A DNA stretch of 64,000 nucleotides from Cyclobacteriaceae bacterium (GCA_029858965.1 JAOUDZ010000006.1:1-64000), one strand, 5' to 3'. Positions 46,125-55,117 are shown, numbered from the stretch's first letter. The notes: generated by a model not told the origin, from the sequence alone. Made by a program: numbers and translations.

Positions 46125-46976
46125 TTAACAAAAGACAGCTGCCGAACGCTGATTAACAAACTTTATGACCTCCTTAACTACATCTTCCGACCTGAGGTTA
46201 TGCCCCAAACCCCTGGTCATGATAAATGTAGAGTTGAGCCATGCAGCATGAATTCGCCTGGAATGAGCCACGGGTGCTTCACCGTCCTCCTCATCATGGA
46301 TAATGAGCCCTGGTGTATTTAGCGAAGATGCGAATATATGCGCCGAAAAATCGCGCGGTGACTTTTGAAAGAGTTGTTCAAAACGAATTGTAATTAGATT
46401 CATACACCGTGTCGAAAGCTTAAGGGATTTCTTATATAAATCCAAAAACTCCTGCACCTCTCCGGGGGACGCCAGGCTGACAACGTTCTTTGATGAAAGA
46501 TGCTGATGCTGGTGAAATGCATAAAGCAAAGCAAAGCTGCCAATAGAATGACTAATTATCGTTTCAATGCTGCCTATTCTGGTTATGAAATTCGCAATCA
46601 CCTCACTGTATAGTGGAACATGCAAAAATCTTCCACTTGAGAGTCCATGACCCGGTGCATCAAAAGCGTGAATGGTAAAATCCGTTTTACTGAGCGACTC
46701 AATATATCTTTTCCAGCGATAGGTGTGACTCTGCCACCCGTGCAGCAACAAGACATTTTTCGGTCCACTCCCCCATCGGTAGGTTTGAATGCTGATTCCT
46801 TTGTAGACAAAGGTCGATTTCTCTGCCGTTGCCAGAAATGATTTATGTTTTGCACTAAGCGGCGGTCTATACGGATAACAAAAGATCGAAAAACCGAGTT
46901 TAGCTGCTTTGCCGGGTGCAATGTATGACAGTATGTTAAGACAGCGGCCCAGGAGGTGCAGAATGATATTTTTCAT
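46125..46976 (-). CDS. Alpha/beta hydrolase under TetR control
   Basis: A 283-residue hydrolase with the core fold from about 60. HGWQSHTYRW is the oxyanion region, FDAPGHGLSS the strand-5 turn, and SHSIGSFA (S-H-S-I-G) the nucleophile elbow; acid D in HDEEDGEAP and base H in GLGHNLRSED complete a triad. The first 30 residues are hydrophobic and may hold an anchor. Esterase or lipase-like; substrate unknown. It starts 50 bp after the tetR stop but has its own promoter with an 18-bp TetR palindrome (46993-47010), so it is a likely direct target. Confidence 0.85.
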   Translation of the reverse strand: MKNIILHLLGRCLNILSYIAPGKAAKLGFSIFCYPYRPPLSAKHKSFLATAEKSTFVYKGISIQTYRWGSGPKNVLLLHGWQSHTYRWKRYIESLSKTDFTIHAFDAPGHGLSSGRFLHVPLYSEVIANFITRIGSIETIISHSIGSFALLYAFHQHQHLSSKNVVSLASPGEVQEFLDLYKKSLKLSTRCMNLITIRFEQLFQKSPRDFSAHIFASSLNTPGLIIHDEEDGEAPVAHSRRIHAAWLNSTFIMTRGLGHNLRSEDVVKEVIKFVNQRSAAVFC

Positions 46977-46989
46977 GACATTTTTGATT

Positions 46990-47010
46990 CATAGATACCA
47001 ATCGGTATCT
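46990..47010 (-). promoter_or_regulatory. TetR operator in the hydrolase promoter
   Basis: AGATACCAATCGGTATCT at 46993-47010 differs in one base from the perfect palindrome at the tetR promoter. On the minus strand it runs into TATCTATG (46990-46997), a near match to the -7 element, so bound repressor would block the hydrolase promoter. It lies 16 bp before the start codon. Confidence 0.7.
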
Positions 47011-47025
47011 TTCTGGTTAAAAAAA

Positions 47026-47616
47026 TTAGCGTTCGATTTCTTGTAGTTGTTTATTGAGGTGTTTTATTACTCTTTTGATATCATGATCATTCCCGCCCAG
47101 TTTACCCATCATAATTGCACCTTCTAAAGAGGCGATAATGAGTGTGGCATAAAATGCCTTGTCGATACCAGGTTCAATTTGTTTGTGCTTTATGCCGTTA
47201 GTCAACACCGTAATGATCGATTCGCGAAGTACGTGAAGGACTTTTTGTGCTGTCTTCCGTAAAGCCGGATTAGCATCATCAGCTTCAATGGCAGCATTCA
47301 TCAATGGACATCCACCTTTCAATGGTGGATTTGTTATGTATGACTCAAAGAATGCAAATACAGCCCTAATTTTATTACCAGCAGTCGCTTGGGCTACTAT
47401 CACTTCCCGCAACTTTGCAAACATCAACGATGAAAGATGCATCAGTGTTTCCATTTCCAGTGCATCTTTATTTGTAAAGTGTCTGTAAATGGCGCCCTTC
47501 GTGAATCCGGTAGCCAGGGTGATGTCACTAATAGAAGTCGCTTTATAACCTTGCGTGTTAAAAAGATTCCCTGATTTGAGGAGGATAGCCTTTCTGGTTT
47601 GCTCCGGATTCCGCAT
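47026..47616 (-). CDS. TetR/AcrR-family repressor
   Basis: A 196-residue regulator. The helix-turn-helix is at about 8-55 (AILLKSGNLFNTQGYKATSI, then SDITLATGFTKGAIYRHFTN). The ligand domain contains the FFESYITNPPLKGGCPLMNA region with a conserved GCPL, as in the QacR/NemR-like branch TetR_C_11-type. The frame opens at 47622 with TTG; the ATG at 47616 is chosen because the operator and promoter lie directly upstream. It is divergent to the Nramp-related transporter and precedes the hydrolase gene. The shared palindromes make these three a regulon. Confidence 0.88.
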   Translation of the reverse strand: MRNPEQTRKAILLKSGNLFNTQGYKATSISDITLATGFTKGAIYRHFTNKDALEMETLMHLSSLMFAKLREVIVAQATAGNKIRAVFAFFESYITNPPLKGGCPLMNAAIEADDANPALRKTAQKVLHVLRESIITVLTNGIKHKQIEPGIDKAFYATLIIASLEGAIMMGKLGGNDHDIKRVIKHLNKQLQEIER

Positions 47617-47619
47617 GCA

Positions 47620-47650
47620 CAAAGATACCGATCGGTATCTTATTTTTCAA
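47620..47650 (-). promoter_or_regulatory. tetR promoter with perfect 18-bp operator
   Basis: AGATACCGATCGGTATCT at 47623-47640 is a perfect palindrome. On the minus strand it overlaps the -7 element TATCTTTG (complement at 47620-47627), with TTG 20 bp upstream (47648-47650) as -33 element. Transcription would start almost at the ATG, so the tetR mRNA is nearly leaderless. A bound dimer would also touch the -33 region of the divergent transporter promoter. Confidence 0.72.
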
Positions 47651-47663
47651 TAGAAATGGGATT

Positions 47664-47671
47664 TATCTTTG
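47664..47671 (+). promoter_or_regulatory. -7 element of the Nramp-related gene
   Basis: TATCTTTG matches TAnnTTTG. Transcription would start near 47678. The TetR palindrome ends 23 bp upstream, in the -33 region, so the transporter is likely repressed by the same protein. This also argues that translation starts downstream (47749 or 47761), not at the upstream end of the open frame. Confidence 0.5.
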
Positions 47672-47748
47672 TGCCAGAAAGGAATTTCCCTAGGAAATAT
47701 TCTGCTAGATTGGAGTATATTACTGCTCAATCTGCTGCCAGGCGATCG

Positions 47749-49107
47749 ATGCCTGAACTTATGAAGCCCAATAATTACCTGATCAATACACAATCGATAA
47801 AAGAACCGCCAACTTCCATTGGTGAAAAGCTTAAGTTCCTTGGCCCTGGCTTTATACTTTCAGCGTCCATCGTCGGGTCTGGTGAATTAATCGCCACAAC
47901 AACCCTTGGTGCCAAGGCTGGTTTTATTGCCTTTTGGGTAATCATCGTTAGCTGCCTTGTGAAGGTAGCTGTTCAGCTGGAATTTGGAAAACATACTATC
48001 CTATCGGGGGAGACGGCGATGCAGGCTTTTAACAAGCTGCCCGGTCCCAGGCTGGGAAAGGCAAAGTGGAGCGTTTGGTTAATTTTTGCATTGATTCTGC
48101 TAAAAGTCATACAGCTGGGTGGTATGATTGGCAGCGCGGCTATTGTTTTGAATTTGCTGTTCTCCCGCGTTTCTGTATCTACATGGGTCTTTACGTCTGC
48201 CTTGATGGCAGCTTTGCTTATATACAAAGGCTATTATGTTGTAGTTGAAAAATTTTCGCTATTTATGACCTTGTTGTTTACCATGCTGACACTCGCAGCA
48301 GTAGGTTTTCTCACGTTTACACCGTATGCCATTTCGTGGTCCGATATATTCAGTGGATTGACCTTCAAGTTACCAAGTGAGGTCGTTGGCTTTGCAATTG
48401 GTGCCTTCGGCATCACCGGTGTAGCTAGCGATGAAATCATAGCATACAATTACTGGTGCATTGAAAAGGGGTATGCTGCATATACAGGCCCAAAAGAGGA
48501 TACTGAGCAGTGGAAGAACAGGGCACAAGGCTGGATTAGGATCATGTACCTGGATGCTGTCGTGGCCATGGTAATTTATACACTGGTTACGGCAGCCTTC
48601 TACCTCCTGGGCGCAGCAGTCCTCCACAACAGAGGAGAAATTCCGGAAGGCAACCAGTTAATCGAAACCGTTGCGGTGATCTACACGGAATCACTTGGGC
48701 CCGGCGTGAGAACTTTGTACCTGGTCGGTGCTTTTTTTGTTCTGTTCTCAAGTCTTTTCGCATCGCTTGCTGCATGGACAAGGATGTACTCTGATATTTT
48801 TGGACAAATTGGCTGGATTGACTTTTTCAATGTAAGTCAGCGTAATAAAGTGATCGCGATACTGGCCTGGACCTTCCCGACAATTTGGTCGTTCACATTT
48901 CTATTTATCAACCTTCCGGTCATCATGATTCTTAGTGGTGGAGTAGTCGGCTCCATCATGTTATTTCTGATAGTCTATGCAGCGATTCAATTCAGGTATA
49001 ATACGCCACAATCTTTTAAACCGGGAATATTCTATGAGATTGCACTTTGGGTCAGCATTATATCCATTCTTGCGGTGGGCGTGTATGGCGTAGCAAGCCT
49101 ATTCTAA
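47749..49107 (+). CDS. Nramp-related transporter lacking the canonical metal motifs
   Basis: A 452-residue membrane protein with about 11 TMs (the open frame extends to 47599 but the promoter lies inside that part; ATG at 47749 or 47761). It follows the Nramp layout: FLGPGFILSASIVGSGELIA in TM1 and GFAIGAFGITGVASDEIIAY in TM6. Where Nramp metal transporters have DPGN and MPH, this protein has ASIVGSGE and GVASDE, so the usual Mn/Fe site is absent. It belongs to the poorly known Nramp-related clade; the substrate may be another cation or not a metal. It is divergent from, and likely controlled by, the TetR regulator. Confidence 0.8.
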   Translation: MPELMKPNNYLINTQSIKEPPTSIGEKLKFLGPGFILSASIVGSGELIATTTLGAKAGFIAFWVIIVSCLVKVAVQLEFGKHTILSGETAMQAFNKLPGPRLGKAKWSVWLIFALILLKVIQLGGMIGSAAIVLNLLFSRVSVSTWVFTSALMAALLIYKGYYVVVEKFSLFMTLLFTMLTLAAVGFLTFTPYAISWSDIFSGLTFKLPSEVVGFAIGAFGITGVASDEIIAYNYWCIEKGYAAYTGPKEDTEQWKNRAQGWIRIMYLDAVVAMVIYTLVTAAFYLLGAAVLHNRGEIPEGNQLIETVAVIYTESLGPGVRTLYLVGAFFVLFSSLFASLAAWTRMYSDIFGQIGWIDFFNVSQRNKVIAILAWTFPTIWSFTFLFINLPVIMILSGGVVGSIMLFLIVYAAIQFRYNTPQSFKPGIFYEIALWVSIISILAVGVYGVASLF

Positions 49108-49185
49108 AGAACCGTATTGCTTGTGATAAAAAACGAATAAGTGTTACATTAGTATAGCCAAATTATCATCTTAAAAATACATCAC

Positions 49186-50277
49186 ATGATTAGCCGCAGA
49201 AAATTTATAAGCCACACAGTTGCCGGAATGGCCGGTGCAACGCTGGCACAAAACGCTTTTTCAATTAACCTGTTGATGCAAAAGAAAGATAAACTGGGCG
49301 TTGCATTGGTAGGCCTTGGCTATTACAGCACCGATCTGCTGGCTCCGGCGCTGCAATTAACGCAACACTGTTTCCTTGCCGGCGTAGTTACGGGAACTCC
49401 CGCAAAGGCAGAAAAATGGAAGCAGCAATACAAAATTGCGGACAAGAACATTTACAACTATGAGAATTTTGATGCTATTGCGAATAATCCTGATATCGAC
49501 GTAGTATATGTTGTACTACCGCCTTCTATGCATGCCGAGTATAGCATCCGGGCAGCCAGGGCAGGTAAACATGTGTGGTGCGAAAAACCAATGGCCGTGT
49601 CGGTAGCAGAATGCCAAAGTATGATCGATGCCTGTTCAAAGAACAAGAGGAAGCTCAGCATTGGGTATCGTATGCATCACGAACCAAACACACAAAGAAT
49701 CATTCAATTCAGAAAAGATCTCACGTATGGAAAAGTATTGAACGTGAACGCCGCCGCCGGATACTTCGATCCACGCACAGACCATTGGAAACAAAAGAAA
49801 AGCCTCGGTGGAGGTGTTATGGGCGATATGGGGGTTTATCCGTTAAATGCGGCCCGCTACAGTACAGGCCTGGAGCCTATCGCTGTCACTGCGCAAGCCT
49901 CAACCACCCGGCCGGAGATATACAAAGAAGTGGAGGAAACTATGGTTTTCGACCTTGAATTCCCAGGCGGCGTAACGGCTGCATGTGAAGCAAGCTTTGG
50001 GAAAAACATGGGTACATTACAGGTTAACTGTACGAAAGGATGGTATAAACTCTCTCCTTTTCAGGCCTACAGCGGTATAGATGGTATCACCAGCGATGGA
50101 ATCAAATTGAACGCAACAATTCCTAACCAACAGGCAAAGCAAATGGATGATGATGCACTATCTATCATCAACAATACACCTGCCATCGCACCGGGCGAGG
50201 AAGGATTAAAAGATATACGGGTTGTCGAGGCAATTTACCGCTCAGTTGCAGAAAAGGGAAAAGTAAAAATAGGGTAG
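49186..50277 (+). CDS. Tat-exported Gfo/Idh/MocA oxidoreductase
   Basis: A 363-residue oxidoreductase. The signal ISRRKFISHTVAGMAG is a twin-arginine type. The Rossmann fold begins with KLGVALVGLGYYSTDLLAPAL split near residue 36, with the catalytic motif HVWCEKPMAVSVAEC (EKP). The substrate domain has KKSLGGGVMGDMGVYPLNAA, as in glucose-fructose oxidoreductase, which also is exported by Tat with NADP bound. The protein could oxidise or reduce a sugar in the periplasm. It stands apart from the first Gfo/Idh gene (13916) and has no DUF1080 neighbour. Confidence 0.88.
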   Translation: MISRRKFISHTVAGMAGATLAQNAFSINLLMQKKDKLGVALVGLGYYSTDLLAPALQLTQHCFLAGVVTGTPAKAEKWKQQYKIADKNIYNYENFDAIANNPDIDVVYVVLPPSMHAEYSIRAARAGKHVWCEKPMAVSVAECQSMIDACSKNKRKLSIGYRMHHEPNTQRIIQFRKDLTYGKVLNVNAAAGYFDPRTDHWKQKKSLGGGVMGDMGVYPLNAARYSTGLEPIAVTAQASTTRPEIYKEVEETMVFDLEFPGGVTAACEASFGKNMGTLQVNCTKGWYKLSPFQAYSGIDGITSDGIKLNATIPNQQAKQMDDDALSIINNTPAIAPGEEGLKDIRVVEAIYRSVAEKGKVKIG

Positions 50278-50292
50278 GCCAAACTTGACACT

Positions 50293-51822
50293 TTACTTAT
50301 TTCCTTCATATACTCCATTGTAACTGCTTCCCATGTACGCTCCCCAGCGCACGGCTGATTTTATCGGAAGACCAGTAGTAACACGGTTTACCTGGAGACC
50401 ATCAAAGGAGTACGTCTTTTTTGTACTTCTACCGTGGCAATAGATAATATCCAGCTGCCCATCACTGTCAAGATCGCCTATCCATGGCGTTGAAGAAATG
50501 TTGCTGCCCGGATGACCATCCCAAAGCTGCACAACTTGATTTTCCTTGAAATCCATGACAACAAGAATATTGTGGAAGCTTGCAACGTCAAATATATCAT
50601 AGCTAACAACATTTACGTTCAATATCGCCTCATCGATACCATCCGCATTCAAATCAATTACAACCGGGGTACTCGTTTGATAGGATCCCAGTGAATCAAG
50701 GTATGCCACTTTTCCTGTCGCACCATTAACCATAAATTGCCTGCTCCACCCCAGGTCAGGCCACTGACCAACCGCATATGAAACGAAAAAATCGGGCACA
50801 TCATCTGCTCCTGTAAAATAACCCGGTGCAATGGAGCTATAAGCCTCCGTACCGGGCATTTTAATGGACCAGATTGGTTTGTAGGTCTTGCCATCAAAGG
50901 CCATCATTTTGCCTTCAACAGCATTGGCCACAATATCGTGCGTACCATCATGGTTAATATCAATTAACAACGGGGGGCCAATGTAACCTTTGTCGGGACT
51001 GCTGTCCAAAATGATTGCCTTAGAAAGATCACCTTTAAAAATTTCTGAAAGTGTAGTGATGTAAAGGTGTCCGCCGATGGTTTCGCCGCCGCTACCAAAG
51101 ACAACTTTGTAATCAGCTGACCCACTTATCGGAACTGCAACAACCGACATGTACGTTTCTTTCCCATCGGGCATGGGCGCCCTGGCCAGCAGCTTTCCAT
51201 CCTTTCCACTTAGCACCGCCAGGTTTCCGGGATATCTATTTTTTGTTTCATAGGGAGCGGCTAGTACATTCCCGCCATTCGAAATCAAAACATCCTCCAT
51301 TCCATCTCCGTCCTGATCTTTGATGAATTGGGCGTTGTAAAAATTATACCAATCGATGCCTGCGCTCTTTTTGTCAAACTTCCAGATAATTTTACCATCC
51401 CTTCCATTGATGGCCATGAGCTCGGCGGAACGCCCTCCAATAACGATATCCATTATACCGTCGCCATTCAGGTCTTTCAAAGACGCCGAACCATAAATAT
51501 GATCAACCGAAGATACACACCACAGCATTTCTCCATTCACTCCATTTAACGCGATAACAGCAGAATCACAGGCATGGAATTCCTTTCTGCCGGCGCCAAT
51601 AACAATATCCCCTATGCCATCGCCATTTAGGTCGGTAACTCTTGGCGAAGAAAAAATACCAATCCCAGCGTATTTAACTGACCATGCGTGATTAGTTAGC
51701 GCCTGAGCCTGAACATTTCGTAATGGCAGCATGGCGCTGAGGGCAATGGGAACCGCCAGGTACAAAAGCTTGGATAAAATTGCATATGATTTATGCCTGC
51801 CCCTTCCCGTACTTCCCTTCAT
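50293..51822 (-). CDS. FG-GAP/VCBS repeat protein (beta-propeller), secreted
   Basis: A 509-residue secreted protein (basic N-terminus, hydrophobic core, cleavage near NVQAQA). It has repeated calcium-binding integrin-like units: DLNGDGIGDIVIG, DLNGDGIMDIVIG, DQDGDGMEDVLI, DINHDGTHDIVA, DLNADGIDEAIL and DLDSDGQLDIIY. The spacing suits a seven-bladed propeller, each blade with a DxDxDG loop. Such proteins mediate surface binding or act as non-catalytic parts of secreted enzymes. Convergent with the Gfo/Idh gene. No catalytic motif was seen. Confidence 0.85.
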   Translation of the reverse strand: MKGSTGRGRHKSYAILSKLLYLAVPIALSAMLPLRNVQAQALTNHAWSVKYAGIGIFSSPRVTDLNGDGIGDIVIGAGRKEFHACDSAVIALNGVNGEMLWCVSSVDHIYGSASLKDLNGDGIMDIVIGGRSAELMAINGRDGKIIWKFDKKSAGIDWYNFYNAQFIKDQDGDGMEDVLISNGGNVLAAPYETKNRYPGNLAVLSGKDGKLLARAPMPDGKETYMSVVAVPISGSADYKVVFGSGGETIGGHLYITTLSEIFKGDLSKAIILDSSPDKGYIGPPLLIDINHDGTHDIVANAVEGKMMAFDGKTYKPIWSIKMPGTEAYSSIAPGYFTGADDVPDFFVSYAVGQWPDLGWSRQFMVNGATGKVAYLDSLGSYQTSTPVVIDLNADGIDEAILNVNVVSYDIFDVASFHNILVVMDFKENQVVQLWDGHPGSNISSTPWIGDLDSDGQLDIIYCHGRSTKKTYSFDGLQVNRVTTGLPIKSAVRWGAYMGSSYNGVYEGNK

Positions 51823-52015
51823 TGGATCTAATTGTTATTGTCGAATGGAATGCTGTCTAACAACCATCCTTCGTTTGTTTCTTGAACTAAAAATATAAAA
51901 GTCCTGGCATTATTAAAATCGATCTCCGCGCTGCTGAGGAGATTCGGTTATGGATTCTTGCGTCTTTCATCAAATAGTTTAAGTTTATTTATACATTTAT
52001 TGATACTTACTATTT

Positions 52016-54163
52016 ATGCATCTATTCCGCCACATGAAGTCCTTATTTGGTTCAGCCTCTATTCTATTTTTTTTTGCGGTCGTGTTTGTCAACTGCCGTC
52101 CCAAAACATCCACCAGTGCCAATGAGTGGCGTGAATATTTAGGCGGGCCCGATCGGAATCATTATTCTGCACTGGAGGAAATCAATCCCTCAAACGTCGA
52201 TCAGCTTGCCGTGGCCTGGGAATACCACACACAGGACAGCGGTCAGGTGCAATGCAACCCTATTATCGTTAATGGAGTGCTCTATGCTATGACAGCCAGT
52301 GCCCAGCCTTTTGCACTGGATGCGGCAACTGGAAAAGAAATATGGAGAATACGGGATACAGCCAGCGTCAAATGGTATGGCACAATCCGGGGAGTATCGT
52401 ATTGGGAGGATAAGGAAGACAAAAGAATTTTGTATACCAAGGAGTCATCGCTGTACGCCGTTGACGCGCTTACCGGAATGCCCGTTATGTCTTTTGGAGA
52501 GGGTGGACACGTGAGCCTTGCCTCCGGACTTGGGGAAATGGCAAAGAACAAATTCGTAATTTCCAATACACCGGGAGCTGTATACGAAGATCTCATCATC
52601 ATGCCATTAAGACTTTCAGAAGGGAACGATGCGGCGCCTGGTTATGTTCAGGCTTTCGATATCCGGTCAGGTAAAATAGCCTGGGTATTCAAAACCATTC
52701 CACATCCCGGTGAGCTGGGCTATGACACCTGGCCTCCAAATGCGTATCAGGACTCAACCATCGGTGCTGCGAATAATTGGTCTGGTATGGCTGTCGATCA
52801 TGGCCGTGGTATTGTTTTTGTACCAACAGGATCCGCGGCATTTGATTTCTACGGCGGCAATCGAACAGGTGACAACCTCTTCGCCAATACACTGTTGGCA
52901 CTGGATGCGAAAACGGGAAAAAGATTGTGGCATTTTCAAATGGTTCATCACGATATATTAGACCGCGACGCACCGGCACCACCAAATCTGTTAACTGTCA
53001 ATCACGACGGAAAACGAATTGACGCTGTGGCACAAGTTACCAAGCAAGGATATGTTTTTCTGTTCAACCGCGAAACAGGCGAGCCGCTTTTCCCCATTGA
53101 AGAAGTTCCGGTGCCAGCCTCGGATGTACCCGGAGAGGTAGCATCAGCTACCCAACCCAGGCCAGTAAAACCGTTGCCGTATGCACGGCAGACGTTTGCC
53201 GAAAATGATATTAGCCCCTACGCCGCAAACAGGGAAGAACTCATACAAATATTACGGAAAAGTCGTAGCGAAGGACCATTTACGCCTTTATCGCGCCAGG
53301 GAACGGTCATATTTCCAGGGCTCGACGGTGGAGCAGAGTGGGGAGGCACTGCTGTAGATCCTGAGGGCATCATGTATGTAAACAGCAATGAAATGGCTTG
53401 GTTAATTTCCCTGGACACTATTAGCATGAAGGAAAAGAATGCACTTCTTTTCACGGGTGAGGAAATTTATTCCGCCTATTGTACAACATGTCACGGCAAA
53501 GAACGCGGCGGAAATAAAGCGAGCGGCTTTCCGGAACTGCAGCATGTGGGAGACCGCCAGACCCGGGAGAATGTCATGACTTTGCTCAACGGTGGAAAAG
53601 GAATGATGCCCGCATTTAAACAGCTGAGCGATCAACAGAAAAAAAACCTGGTTGCTTTTCTATACGGGGATAGGCAAGCAGCGAAACCAGATAAGAAAGA
53701 ACCAGGCCCTACTAAGCCAGTTGAAGGTCAAAAGAAAGACTATAAAATATCAGGCTACACAAAATTTCTGGACCAGGACGGATACCAGGCGATCGGCCCA
53801 CCCTGGGGCACGCTTAACGCCATCGATCTGAACACTGGTGAATACGTTTGGAAAATTCCATATGGAGAATCACCAGCACTTGCTGCAAAAGGCATTCCAC
53901 AGACAGGATCAGAAAGCTATGGTGGTCCCGTCATCACGGCATCAGGCCTATTATTCATCGCGGGAACGAAAGACCAAAAGTTCAGAGCCTATGATAAAAA
54001 GACAGGCAACCTGCTTTGGGAAACAACACTTCCGGCTGCGGCCTACGCTACCCCGAGCACCTACAGTGCAAACGGAAAGCAATATATTGTCATGGCGTGC
54101 GGCGGAACAAAACTCGGCAGTCCCAAAGGAGACAGTTATGTGGCATTTGCGTTACCAGACTAG
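52016..54163 (+). CDS. PQQ-dependent dehydrogenase with an internal cytochrome c domain
   Basis: A 715-residue lipoprotein (lipobox FVNC; an ATG at 52034 gives an equally good, shorter signal). It is an eight-bladed quinoprotein propeller: EWREYLGGPDRNHYSAL, VVNGVLYAMTA-like, PNAYQDSTIGAANNWSGMAV, HHDILDRDAPAPPNL and the late YGGPVITASGLLFIAGTKD. A cytochrome c domain is inserted at about 475-545, with CTTCHGKERGG (near 488) and the methionine MMPAF. This is the mGDH-like type that oxidises sugars or alcohols in the periplasm and passes electrons to the internal heme. Probably single-gene transcription unit. Confidence 0.9.
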   Translation: MHLFRHMKSLFGSASILFFFAVVFVNCRPKTSTSANEWREYLGGPDRNHYSALEEINPSNVDQLAVAWEYHTQDSGQVQCNPIIVNGVLYAMTASAQPFALDAATGKEIWRIRDTASVKWYGTIRGVSYWEDKEDKRILYTKESSLYAVDALTGMPVMSFGEGGHVSLASGLGEMAKNKFVISNTPGAVYEDLIIMPLRLSEGNDAAPGYVQAFDIRSGKIAWVFKTIPHPGELGYDTWPPNAYQDSTIGAANNWSGMAVDHGRGIVFVPTGSAAFDFYGGNRTGDNLFANTLLALDAKTGKRLWHFQMVHHDILDRDAPAPPNLLTVNHDGKRIDAVAQVTKQGYVFLFNRETGEPLFPIEEVPVPASDVPGEVASATQPRPVKPLPYARQTFAENDISPYAANREELIQILRKSRSEGPFTPLSRQGTVIFPGLDGGAEWGGTAVDPEGIMYVNSNEMAWLISLDTISMKEKNALLFTGEEIYSAYCTTCHGKERGGNKASGFPELQHVGDRQTRENVMTLLNGGKGMMPAFKQLSDQQKKNLVAFLYGDRQAAKPDKKEPGPTKPVEGQKKDYKISGYTKFLDQDGYQAIGPPWGTLNAIDLNTGEYVWKIPYGESPALAAKGIPQTGSESYGGPVITASGLLFIAGTKDQKFRAYDKKTGNLLWETTLPAAAYATPSTYSANGKQYIVMACGGTKLGSPKGDSYVAFALPD

Positions 54164-54222
54164 CTTATACTTCAAACGACCACAATTTTTCAGCCGCAAA
54201 TTCTCTTGGTTTCGCATTTGAA

Positions 54223-54988
54223 TCACTCAATTTTTTCACCAATCAAAAGCACCCATGGTCCGGCATCCGGGGTGTTGAAATATCCTGCAGATTCCGTTTT
54301 TCCCTTCTCCGTGAATTCACCAGTCTTTGGGATTGTACCAGTATAAGTTAGGTCAGGCTTCAAAGTATTTAACTGACCGCCAGGAAGATCTTCAAACCCT
54401 CTATCATATTCCATAATAGTATCTCTTGATTCTGGCCCTTCAGCATAGCGGTCAGGTTGAACAGACATCAGCAACGCTGCGCTAAATCCCTTCCGTTGAT
54501 GGTCTTTTGCGTACGCCAGTACCTGGTCTGTGCGCGCCCGGAACGGGATGGCCCAGGGCGTACGCCCAGTAACAAGAAAGGTGAGTCATCAGCATACCGT
54601 ACATTTCGCATACCTTGAGAAATTCTTAACAGTCCATGTTTAAGTAATTGATTATCATATTTATATGGTATTTACCTTAAATGGCCAGATTGATTTGAAA
54701 GGCACATCTGCTTTCCTTTCGCATAGGTGGTCCAGGTCCAGATTGAAGAAGAATCCGGTGGTGCAAACCCCACTCTCCAGGTCCTGCCACCATCCCAAAA
54801 CGCAGGTCTTTGTAGGAAGTCTACATTTTCATTTTTTTAAATGGCCCATACGTCTGTCGCCACAAAGCCTTAGTATTCAGCGTGATTTCAAATGTTGTTC
54901 ATTGCTGCACTGCTGGAATGATATTGCCTTTCTGGCGGCATCCAAAAGACAAGACGGAAAGCAATAGAATTGAAATATTGAATTTCAT
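54223..54988 (-). pseudogene. Decayed DUF5060/DUF4038 glycoside hydrolase
   Basis: The minus strand holds the ordered remains of a DUF5060-DUF4038 glycoside hydrolase of GH140-like type. From 54988 there is a lipoprotein signal (MKFNISILLLSVLSFGC) that runs into a stop. In another frame follows FLQRPAFWDGGRTWRVGFAP, then SIWTWTTYAKGKQ, the DUF5060 core. Near 54620-54400 come RYADDSPFLLLG and, shifted, TPWAIPFRARTDQVLAYAKD and QRKGFSAALLMSVQPD, the start of DUF4038. The end, PKTGEFTEKGKTESAGYFNT then PDAGPWVLLIGEK, matches the C-terminal collagen-binding-type domain. Frameshifts, stops and large internal deletions leave about 250 of more than 500 codons. The only open frame left is 54223-54474. 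Confidence 0.75.
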
Positions 54989-55109
54989 ATCGATAATAAA
55001 TTTAGTGAAATTGATGTAGCCTGTTAAGGAACAACATGCAATTTCTGTTTTGTCAATTTTGTCATTTCAAACGTTTGTTTTTCATTTTATTTTTCTTTAA
55101 CCTCAACCT
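54989..55109. other. Short intergenic region
   Basis: T-rich stretch between the pseudogene start and the sdh promoter. No gene seen. Confidence 0.4.
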
Positions 55110-55117
55110 TAGGTTTG
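55110..55117 (+). promoter_or_regulatory. -7 promoter element of the sdh operon
   Basis: TAGGTTTG matches TAnnTTTG exactly. Transcription would start near 55124, about 20 nt before the sdhC-like start codon. The T-rich part upstream supplies an AT-rich -33 region. Confidence 0.5.

Noticed and set aside
47599-47748. Upstream extension of the Nramp-related ORF
   Set aside because: The promoter and TetR operator lie within it, and the extra residues do not resemble an Nramp N-terminus.
54665-54967. 100-codon plus-strand ORF near the sdh operon
   Set aside because: It is antisense to the DUF5060 part of the pseudogene, which has recognisable motifs; shadow frame.
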